Assembly (NCBI GenBank): GCA_949752745.1
Contig: OX457031.1
Span: forward strand, 6,096,849 to 6,160,848
Reading direction: 5' to 3'
DNA from: Protula sp. h YS-2021
Taxonomy: Eukaryota > Annelida > Polychaeta > Sabellida > Serpulidae
Length of the DNA: 64,000 bases
Shown here: positions 48,241 to 57,946 of the stretch, piece after piece
Layout: each line of letters starts with the position of its first letter
Position numbering within the stretch: the stretch's first letter is position 1
The notes under the pieces: model-generated
What the model was told of the DNA's origin: nothing
Databases searched by the model: none
What the model saw: only the letters and a program-made list of their open reading frames with translations
Made by a program: the position numbers and the translations under genes

Positions 48241-48374
48241 CAGCTTTTCTAAAATTTTCACAATTTTCTCACTAAATTTACGAACAAGCTTAGATTTTGC
48301 GTGTATACTTGCGGAAAACATCCTATCTATGCTCACAAACACAATAAACAGGCAAGTGCTCCGATTTGTCATTT

Positions 48375-48850
48375 AATAAGATTCAGATAAAAATCATTTA
48401 TAAAGATATAGTCTATTAGTGTTGCTGATGGCGGAAAAATTTTGGTGTTTTACTTGTTACAGTAGAGAGACCCTGACTGTATAAAAGATCGATAAAATTT
48501 GTTGTCTCTTTGTGATCTTTAATAAATCGAGATTGAAGTCGCCATAGATATCGACTGATTTGTCACTGATGCATCTTAAGAATGTATTAATATATCCAAT
48601 ACATTTTTCTAAATTTGAATTTGAGTTTTCTATATCCTCAAGAAACCAAAATGGTTTTACCTGTTTAATAACTAACTCAAGTGTAATACATCCTAAAACT
48701 TTAACAAATTTGCAACAGAATTCAGTTACTTTTTTAACAATTAAATCTTGGTGTAGATTTACAGGACAAAATTTATCTGTATTTTCAGTTTCAAACCAGT
48801 TTTCTGAAAATGCAACGGCGCGAAACTATGTTTTTAATTTAAAGATGTAG
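48375..48850 (-). mobile_element. Older LINE, endonuclease remnant
   Basis: Frameshifted pieces read FSENWFETEN, VDIYGDFNLDLLK, NFIDLLYSQGLSTVTSK and SATLIDYIFIND. These are the SETW, GDFN and SATLID blocks of APE-type endonucleases of CR1/Jockey-like LINEs. The match ends abruptly at the boundary with the younger LINE. Confidence 0.68.
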
Positions 48851-49439
48851 TCTTAAATTTGTTCAAAATTTGCCTTTACACTTCATGCATTAAAATGAAT
48901 CATAGAAAATCCGTTTACATTTTTCATCTAAAAATTAAACTGATTTTCTGTTTGACACAAACATACAACATTATTTTCATTACAGAAATTAGAATCCCCA
49001 TCAATACTAGATTCCCCATCACCCACTGTGAAATCTATATTTTCAAAGTATTTAAAGTAAACTCTTAAAATTGTTCATATACATGGTTTGATGGGCCTCA
49101 ATATTTTGTGTTAAAATAAAAACTCATCGTTATACACATTAGAAAAGGGGAATATATTTTGATATGAAGGACAAAAGTATTGATCTTTTGAGTTGTCTTT
49201 CGTTATTACTTCTTTTTTTACTTTGGCGCATGTTCTGTGTACCCACTTATTACATACACAACATTGTATCGCGTCTTTCACACCTTCTTTTCGGCAATTG
49301 TCTTGGGTGGATCTGTTTCGCTGTCCACATCCATTAATAGGGAAAATGGTTATCGTTTGTTTTCTCTAGGAATGTGGTCATCATTCTTTTGCTTACCGTA
49401 CTCAGTCTTGAAGTTAAGCCCTTGTTTCAACATTTGGTC

Positions 49440-50006
49440 TTGTTGATGAAGGGCTGGGTGCTTCTGCCTGGCCTTTCGCTTTTCGCGATGTAGGCTCTTC
49501 AGAAAGCTTACTCGGCGATGGAGTAAAAGGACGTGCATACGCCAACTGGGTCTCCCGGGAAGGCATGCTCACTGCAGTGTTAGAACCAGTCGAATTAGCC
49601 AGAGAAAACCCTTCGACTGTTGATTGAAGTTTTTACACGACATGATGTTTCACTTGTGATCCACGTAAAATCCATCTGACAAGAAACTTTTCGGTGTTAA
49701 TATTAGCAGCGGCAGCGTATGATGGGGCTTTGTAAACTAATTTTCTTGCCTCTGGATACGAGACCAGACTGGATACGAGCCACACTGGGCAGCCCTTTGC
49801 GAAAGCTGGATATTTTCTCTTGGAGTCAATGTATTCAGTATCATCAGTGCTAGATTTGTAGTCATGATCGTCCTCTTCGCAATTTGCACATTTGTTGCGT
49901 CAGAGCTTTTACACTTGCCGCCATCATGTTCATACCGCTGGCAGTTGTAGCACCGCACTAAGGATGTAGGGCTTGATACGTCGTTTAAGATAGCCAATTC
50001 TGACAT
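49440..50006 (-). mobile_element. Older LINE, ORF1 remnant with CCHC zinc knuckle
   Basis: The piece at 49737-50006 contains RCYNCQRYEHDGGKC, a C-x2-C-x4-H-x4-C zinc knuckle as in ORF1 of Jockey/CR1-like LINEs. Degenerate basic sequence continues to about 49440. No intact ORF remains. Confidence 0.6.
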
Positions 50007-50009
50007 CTG

Positions 50010-50605
50010 ACGGCAATGTTGCGTTACACATCACCCTTTTGTGTAACACAAAATGAAGTGAATCCACACTTAACATTTTTATTATTTTGGCATGGGCAGT
50101 TCACGGTTATGCACCTGCTGAATTAAAAGATGCCAATGAATTCAATTTCTTTTATTAATGCCATTCCGGCACAAGGTCTTGCAGACAGCGTGTCAATCAT
50201 CGGTTGTAGTCCCTCTTAGTAATGGCTTTGCAGTCCATAAACCGATATTTTCGAAAGGAAATGGGAAGTATTCAATATTTATACTATTTTTATTAGTTAA
50301 ATATCTTGTAGACGCGGAAGCCATCACTCGAATTATGCCCCCCAACCATCAGTTGGAATCGTGGTATTCGACAAGTTGAGCAGGACTTGCACAACGCCGA
50401 GACTGATTGGTCGGTTGGTTGACAACGCATTGTAAACAGGGAAGAGGGAAACCCGTTCATCGTTCACATTCGCGGTAATATCCAACAAAATTTCTATTAT
50501 GGATGACGATAACAAATGTTTTGCAAAATGAAAAAACAACATGGTCATGGCTTCTACGTCTACAAGATATTATACTCATAAACATGATTACTAGGTTATC
50601 AAATG
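50010..50605. other. Non-coding DNA
   Basis: No supportable feature between the older LINE remnant and the TA microsatellite. Confidence 0.35.
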
Positions 50606-50606
50606 C

Positions 50607-50609
<3 letters not shown>

Positions 50610-50696
<87 letters not shown>
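50610..50696. repeat. TA microsatellite
   Basis: About 85 bp of pure TA. Confidence 0.98.
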
Positions 50697-50699
<3 letters not shown>

Positions 50700-50817
50700 G
50701 ATTTTTTTTACATTTTATATAGATATATATTACATATGTGAAGCAATTAATGATTTTTTTTTACATTTTAGGGAATATCATTTATACTAATAGCAACAAA
50801 ACTACGTTTAAATATGT

Positions 50818-51692
50818 ACAGTGGAATCCCGCTAATTTGGACAAAAAGTGCCATGCCATAAGGAGTCGAATTTAGCGGGTGTCCACATTAGAGGGTTACA
50901 TGCAAGAGGACATATATTACAGTTCATGTGCACTCATACAGTTCATACAGTTACTGTGGCAAGAAAAAGTTGTTTATTTTGTCTTTCATTATTGAGGAAG
51001 CCAGTCTTTCGTCAAACATGTCTTCAGCGGAATACGGAAGGCTTGTGAGCTCTGGCATATTTTGAGCGCCACAATACAATATGAGCTTTTCTGTGCTAGC
51101 TTCTGCGTGTCGTAGTGACGGTATCATGTCTGGACATTAAGTGTTTTCATCCATGTCCTCGTCTGAATTTGTTGATTTTTCACTGTTATCCACATTGTCA
51201 GATTGTGTGACGTTATGTGCAGCTTTATCATTTCCACAGTATGCACTTCGCAGCTCGGAGACTAGTTTTTCCTCCCAGTCCTTGTCGATTTCCTCGGTGG
51301 CGGGAACATCTAGTCATTCTACTCCTTACGTAAGCCATACTCTGTCCCACTGCGGAGTAGGCAGCGCCTTATCAGTAGCACAAGATAGATACCAAACAAG
51401 CTAAGGGAGGGGTAACCTTGGAGATGTTATTTACACAATGGTGCAGTTTATGCAGCACAATACAGTGCAACCACTATATACCGTGTCCACATTGGCGGGG
51501 TCAATTTTGTATGTGATGTCGAATTTTAGACTGAAGGGAAGTGTCTAAAATTCAGAATAGCGGGTGTCCAGATTAGAAGCGTTTGGACATAATTGATTCC
51601 AATGAGAAATCAAAACAAACTGAAAAAATGTGTCTAAATTAGTGAAGTGTCCAAATAAGAGAGGTGTCCACATCCGGGGCTCCACTCTGCGG
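50818..51692. mobile_element. pogo/Tigger-like remnant
   Basis: The left end (TACAGTGGAATCCCGCTAAT) and the inverse of the right end (AGTGGAGCCCCGGATGTGG) are diverged terminal repeats of pogo type. On the minus strand at about 51139-51310, a frame rich in Asp/Glu/Ser (EEIDKDWEEKLVSELRSAY, ending DEDMDENT) resembles the acidic tail of a pogo transposase. Confidence 0.5.
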
Positions 51693-51699
51693 ATTTTTA

Positions 51700-52135
51700 T
51701 TCGTGTTTACTCGCAAATGATTACGAAAATGAATTAATAAATACGTTATCCATCATATAGCTCTTGCTTAAATTTTTCAAACAAAATTGATCAGCAATTT
51801 TCTGAAGACACAATAAAAAATCTATGGCTTGCCCAATTAATAATTTTGTCCACCGGTGTTATTTTTGCATAAAATATTCAAAGTTGCAGCAGTTACATAA
51901 TTCAAATAACATAATTTGATTGAATTCTTGAACATAAGAACACATCGAATGACCGATGTTAACACATTCATGGAAAATTCCCATCATCTGAATTTTTAAA
52001 AATTTTAAACTTTAAAGGAGATACTATATTCGGAACATTTCTGGGTAGAATCATATCCGAGAAAAAAACCCTCGAAGGAGCAGCGTTTTAAAAGGCTGCC
52101 TAAGGCACAAACATACGGAAGACGCAGAAACTACC
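51700..52135. other. Non-coding DNA
   Basis: AT-rich, no feature seen. Confidence 0.35.
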
Positions 52136-52137
52136 GT

Positions 52138-52566
52138 ATCGCACCAGATCTACCTCTATCGCACGAGATCTACCTCATGGCACCAGATCTACCTCTATGG
52201 CACCAGACCTGCCTCTATCGCACCAGACCTACCTCTATCGCACCAGATCTACCTCTATCGCACGAGATCTGCCTCATGGCACCAGACCTACCTCTATGGC
52301 ACTAGATCTCCCTCTATCGCACCAGATCTACCTCTATCGCACCAGGCCTGCCTCTATCGCACCAGATCTACCTCTATCGCACCAGGCCTGCCTCTATCGC
52401 ACCATATCTACCTCTATCACACCAGGCCTGCCTCTATCGCACCAGGTCTACCTCTGTCGCACGAGATCTACCTCATGGCACCAGCCTACCTCTATCTCAC
52501 CAGGCCTACCTCTATCGCACCAGATTTACCTTTATCGCACCAGGCCTACCTCTATCGCACCAGGCC
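52138..52566. repeat. 20-bp CTACCTCTATCGCACCAGAT array, about 20 copies
   Basis: Variants GGCACCAGACCTGCCTCTAT and GCACGAGATCTACCTCAT. The plus frame is repeat translation. Confidence 0.93.
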
Positions 52567-53030
52567 AGCTAGAGTCAGCTGGTCTAAACTTGCACGATCG
52601 AGGATCAAGAAAGTAACTTCTTTTTTACTTATTTATTACTGATTTGGTCACTTGCTTGTCTCAATGCACAACTGATCACACTCGTAGCGACCACAATGAC
52701 TACACAACGGATATAACTAAGGCCACGAAACGCGTCAGAACGCTCAATATTTGGCCATGTCCACCAAACGCAAATCAAGGTCTTCGACAACATAGAAATC
52801 TTGTCAGTTGTACATTTACAAAGTATTAATAGCCATAAGTAGTTGTCCCTTTACTGTTGAGACGAGTCGATTAAAAGCCAGTGAGAAGTTTAGGCCGAAA
52901 TGAGTAAACACAAGTTGAACTCTTTACTGAATGTTGTAAACAAATTGTGTTTTTTTATATCTGTTACTTTTTATTCAGAGTAATTAACTGATTATCACGA
53001 GGTTCAAGAATAAGCCGACGAAGTTTTACC
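52567..53030. other. Non-coding DNA
   Basis: Nothing recognisable; short plus-strand frames lack splice sites and similarity. Confidence 0.35.
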
Positions 53031-53134
53031 TTTTGTACTTCACTCTCGATGACGTCACACGTCGTTTTCCTTTTTTAAGTCTACTGCTGATGGTTGATCC
53101 GAGTTCAAATTTGTATAAACTTCAGACATCACAT

Positions 53135-54760
53135 GCGTCAGCACTAGCAACGGAACAATGTCCGCATGCGTCGGCACTAGAAACGAAACGATGTCCGCAT
53201 GCGTCGGCACTAGCAACGAAACAATGTCCGCATGCGTCGGCACTAGCAACGAAACAATGTCTGCATGCGTCGGCACTAGCAACGAAACAATGTCCGCATG
53301 CGTCGGCACTAGCAACGAAACAATGTCCGCATGCGTCGGCATTAGCAACGAAACAATGTCCGCATGCGTCGGCACTAGCAACGAAACAATGTCTTCATGC
53401 GTCGGCACTAGCAACGAAACAATGTCCGCATGCGTCGGCACTAGCAACGAAACAATGTCCGCATGCCTCGGCACTAGCAACGAAACAATGTCCGCATGCG
53501 TCGGCCCTAGGAACGAAAATATGTCCGCATGCGTCGGCACTAGCAACGAAACAATGTCTGCATGCGTCGGCACTAGCAACGAAACAATGTCCGCATGCGT
53601 TAGCACTAGCAACGAAACAATGTCCGCATGCCTCGGCACTAGCAACGAAACAATGTCCGCATGCGTCGGCACTAGCAACGAAACAATGTCCGCATGCGTC
53701 GGCACTAGCAACGAAACAATGTCTGCATGCGTCGGCACTAGCAACGAAACAATGTCCGCATGCGTCGGCACTAGCAACGAAACAATGTCCGCATGCCTCG
53801 GCACTAGCAACGAAACAATGTCCGCATGCGTCGGCACTAGGAACGAAAATATGTCCGCATGCGTCGGCACTAGCAACGAAACAATGTCTGCATGCGTCGG
53901 CACTAGCAACGAAACAATGTCCGCATGCGTCGGCACTAGCAACGAAACAATGTCCGCATGCCTCGGCACTAGCAACGAAACAATGTCCGCATGCGTCGGC
54001 ACTAGCAACGAAACAATGTCCGCATGCGTCGGCACTAGCAACGAAACAATGTCCGCATGCGTCGGCACTAGCAACGAAACGATGTCCGTATGCGTCGGCA
54101 CTAGCAACGAAACAATGTCCGCATGCGTCGGCACTAGCAACGAAACGATGTCCGTATGCGTCGGCACTAGCAACGAAACAATGTCCGCATGCGTCGGCAC
54201 TGGCAACGAAACAATGTCCGCATGCCTCGGCACTGGCAACGAAACAATGTCCGCATGGGTCGGCACTAGCAACGAAACAATGTCCGCATGCGTCGGCACT
54301 AGCAACGAAACAATGTCCGCATGGGTCGGCACTAGCAACGAAACAATGTCCGCATGCGTCGGCACTGGCAACGAAACAATGTCCGCATGCGTCGGCACTA
54401 GCAACGAAACAATGTCCGCATGCGTCGGCACTAGCAACGAAACAATGTCCGCATGCGTCGGCACTAGAGACGAAACAATGTCCGCATGCGTCGGCACTAG
54501 CAACGAAACAATGTCCGCATGCCTCGGCACTAGCAACGAAACAATGTCCGCATGCCTCGGCACTGGCAATAAAAAAAAATGTCCGCATGCCTCGGCACTA
54601 GCAACGAAACAATGTCCGCATGCGTCGGCACTAGCAACGAAACAATGTCCACATGCGTCGGCACTAGCAACGAAACAATGTCCACATGCGTCGGCACTAG
54701 CAACGTAAAAATGTCCGCATGCGTCGCCAATAGCAACGAAAAATGTCGACATTTGTAACG
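53135..54760. repeat. 33-bp array, about 49 copies
   Basis: Unit GTCGGCACTAGCAACGAAAC plus AATGTCCGCATGC. Higher-order structure is visible (for example 53460-53535 and 53770-53850 share the same run of variants). Open frames of 397-592 codons in several frames arise only because 33 is divisible by 3. Confidence 0.95.
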
Positions 54761-54934
54761 TGACAGCAAGCTTCTGTTGATGCGAGTGTCTCAGAGCATA
54801 GCATGCCGTAATACAGAGCGGTCTTACAGACAAACGATTCGTAAGGACCTATGTGAACTTCACCCCTCGCGGGTATAAGCTTGCCAGATCAATGTAATCA
54901 CCGACAGAACGCTTTGCGCATCGCGTGGGCAGAT

Positions 54935-55130
54935 TTAGAGCATGATGTCATGACCTTATATTCCGCAGTGCAGCAAGACACTAACGAGGTCACGATACGA
55001 CGCGTAATTGTAGTACATCTGCACGCGATGACGTCATGACTTTATATTCCGAAGTGCAACAAGACACTAACGAGGTCACGATACGAGGCATATTGGTAGT
55101 ACATTTATTGCACGCGGTGACATCATGAAG
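54935..55130. repeat. About 87-bp tandem duplication
   Basis: ATGACGTCATGACTTTATAT, GACACTAACGAGGTCACGAT and a nearby TGTAGTACAT word recur at about 54941 and 55028. Confidence 0.85.
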
Positions 55131-55134
55131 CCAA

Positions 55135-55680
55135 AAGTTACTGCTTTCATTAAACCGGCAAAAACACCTGGGAAATTTTCCAAAAGTGTCACCCAGCAAA
55201 GTTTTGCGCTGGAGATGGAGACTACATCCAATTTAACGTTTTGACGTCATTGATCTCGTCGCGCATTCGAGCGGATTAAATCGACCTATCCAAACAAGCA
55301 GCGATCGTGTCCATCTGATTCTCAGCTGAAAAGGTGTATCAACGGCCAACAGCAAACACACAATCACAGAGAGGGACGGACAGACAGAATCACCAGCAAA
55401 CAAGAGTTTCTCCTTTTTTGGGCAGACACAATTCTACGTCAAGTTCTAAGTCTATACAAGTACATTTGTGTTAAGCAGTTATGAGATATGGCAGGAAAAA
55501 CAAGTTTTTAAAGATCTTCCAATTTTTATTCATCACAAATGACATCATCACTTTCACTTTCACTAACTTACTCGAAATCTCGAAAAGGCATAACAGAGTT
55601 TGTTGAACAATACAAACAGAAAGGAACACATTTTTACTTCGCTTATACTGTGGAAAAAAATGAAACCAGATTTCCATGCC
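55135..55680. other. Non-coding DNA
   Basis: No supportable feature. Confidence 0.35.
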
Positions 55681-55684
55681 CCCT

Positions 55685-56215
55685 GTGACGACGCAGTGAC
55701 GGTAACGGCACAGTGACGATAACGACACAGTGACGACTACGACACAGTGACGACTACGACACAGCGACGATGACGACACGGTGACGTTGACGACACGGTT
55801 ACGATGACGACGCCGTAATGATGACGACACCGTGACGATAACAGTGACCATGATACAGTGACGGTGGCGACACAGTGACGGACACCACACAGTGACGATA
55901 ACGACACGGTGACGATGACTACCCAGTGACGATAACGACACGGTGACGCTGCCGATACCATGACGCTAACGAGACAGTAACGATGAAGACACAGTGACGG
56001 TAACGACACAGTGACGATGACGGCATAGTGACCATGACGACACATTGACAATGATGACACGGTGACGATGAGAGCCCAGTGACGATGACGACACGGTGGC
56101 TATGACGACACAGCGCGATGGCGACACTGTGACCATGACGACACAGTGACGGCGACGACACAGCGACGACGAGAGTGACGATGTCGATACTCCGACGATG
56201 ACGACACAGTGTAAG
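55685..56215. repeat. GACACAGTGACGATGAC array
   Basis: About 33 degenerate units of 15-18 bp (GACGA(T/C)xACGACACAGT). Confidence 0.9.
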
Positions 56216-56453
56216 GGATAAAGGGAAAACTATGACTGCTATACCTATCGGAAGTAGAAACTTTTCTTTCTTTTTTTTATTACTTTATGAAAACAAAGCA
56301 CTTGCAAGCAGTACTGTGTATGGAAAACCTTTTGTCTACCTTTTTATGGAAAAACTGTTGTATTTTTTCTCGAAATTTGAACTATTACTACAATTAGCAT
56401 CATTCACATTTTTTTACAATTCGAGAAAAAAAATTGTCGATTTTTTTTTTAAC

Positions 56454-56567
56454 TTGCCACGAACGATCTTCAGTAACAGAATGTTTCAAGTCATATACTT
56501 TAAGGACCACGCTTATCGGATCAATCACAAGTTTATTGTACACGACTTTCCAGGGCATCTCATCTTC
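56454..56567 (-). CDS. Orphan exon candidate
   Basis: 38 open codons, phase 0 to 0, with a good acceptor (TTTAACACAG) and a weak GTTAAA donor. The peptide looks coding (MPWKVVYNKLVIDPISVVLK), but neither neighbouring exons nor a family could be recognised. It lies 1.1 kb past the YME1L1 stop and so would belong to another gene. Confidence 0.3.
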
Positions 56568-56569
56568 CT

Positions 56570-57680
56570 GTGTTAAACCCGTTCTCGTTGCAGAACGAGT
56601 CACCCGATTTTTCAGCATAAAACTCAGTGCCTCTACAAACTTGCGTTACTGTTTATATTCTACACTCAGTTTTAATCTCGCCAAAAAAGTGACATTCCAA
56701 ATCAGACATTCCACGGACACAACGATACCGAAATTACTTCAGGAAAAACCCGTCTTTTTTTTTTTTTAATGAACCACCACATTGGTTGCATCTAGTCTTT
56801 ATACTTGAGGTACTACAACGGCCAGGGGCGTAGTTATTGCTCCGTGAACACACGAGAAGAGAAACGGGAAAGCTGCGCCTCGTTTTAAAATAGTCTGATT
56901 CATATTTTCTGAAGTTTTTTTACGAACTTTTGGCAAATGCGAAAACGGCAGAGGAAGCCATGGAGAGTGGGACTAGGCGGTGAGAGGGCAGTCCCTTGGT
57001 TCACCCACTTGCTGGTCGTGTGAACACGCAGAACCCGGAAGCAAATGCTGTGGTTTGACGCACACCCCTGGATACGGCCAAGGAGCGTAATTCATGGAGA
57101 AAACACCCCCCATCCCCCACCCCCACGGCATAGGCTGTTCTCGCCCCGCTGCCAGACGATGACCTCATCTCCACCCCTTTCCTCCACCCACCCCCCCTCT
57201 TCCCCCCTCCCCCCCCCCCTCACACAGCTGTACCCGCCCCAGGTCCAGGAACTGCCAGGCGATGACCTCATCTTTACCCTCTCCTCCTCCCCCCGTCATA
57301 TGCAATAAAATTGATCTGCCTTCACAGACTTTTGTTTTTACCACGCTCACCCCCTCCAGAACCCCCCTCCCGCACCCCATTCCCGCATCCCTCCCTCCAA
57401 ACACACCACGATTTATGGGAACCGACATATTACTTTAACATGTAACTCTTACCACATCAGGCATCAAGCTTTGCCCTGTGTCTCTCACACGAGATATAAA
57501 ACCTACACAGAAATGCGCAGGAGTTGCTCTGGAGTAGTTATGTGTGCACACAACATAATGTCTCAAAAAACTAGCGGACTTACGTCCTAGAGGACAACAC
57601 ATCTGGATCGTGGTCCGTGTTGACTTTCCGTCAAATACTTAAATTTATTTATCTAATTTGTTTTTTTTTTTCTAAATAAA
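56570..57680. other. Region between orphan exon and YME1L1 stop
   Basis: A C-rich duplicated segment at 57130-57300 (CTGCCAGACGATGACCTCAT and CTGCCAGGCGATGACCTCAT). No supported gene. Confidence 0.45.
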
Positions 57681-57682
57681 CA

Positions 57683-57946
57683 CTATAAGCCAAAAAAGCC
57701 CTTTTTCTCACCCCCATTTTTCTCGCTCCCTTTTTTATCGCTCCCCTTTTTCCCGCCCCCGTTTTGCGGCCCTTTCTCGGCCATGCTTTTGACCTTCAGT
57801 GACTTGAGGCTGGACAGCTGGTTGGTTTTTACCAGGGTCCTGACGTCACTAAGAGCCAGTGTCTCGTACTCGAGCAAGGCTTTGGAAAGCAGCTCCAGCT
57901 CACTCCGATGCTCATCCAACACTTTCTTCGCCCTGTCGTACGATTC
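57683..57946 (-). CDS. YME1L1: YME1L1 last exon with Lys/Gly-rich tail
   Basis: Acceptor CTCATTAG, phase 0, stop TAG at 57683-57685. [19 protein letters not shown] and [14 protein letters not shown] match the family's C-terminal helices. The tail after KVKSMAEK is a low-complexity repeat ([20 protein letters not shown]) that the human protein lacks as far as I know. Confidence 0.88.
   Translation of the reverse strand, partial: ESYDRAKKVLDEHRSELELLSKALLEYETLALSDVRTLVKTNQLSSLKSLKVKSMAEKGPQNGGGKKGSDKKGSEKNGGEKKGFFGL

Larger units (their letters stand above)
42300..48372 (-). mobile_element. Younger L1/Tx1-like LINE with NADAR-bearing upstream ORF
   Basis: A non-LTR retrotransposon of about 6.1 kb reading toward lower coordinates. 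From its 5' side: ORF1 CTD-like region plus NADAR domain, a 1.28-kb spacer, then ORF2 with APE-type endonuclease, reverse transcriptase and a Cys/His C-terminus. Its limits are set by the older LINE it interrupts, whose endonuclease stops at about 48.37 kb and whose linker resumes near 42.3 kb. Two frameshifts in ORF2 make it inactive, but the frames are otherwise long, so the insertion is fairly young. I found no clear target-site duplication. Confidence 0.75.

Noticed and set aside
53033..54833. ORFs of 397-592 codons on both strands
   Set aside because: Translations of the 33-bp array in different frames; no unique sequence or codon bias.
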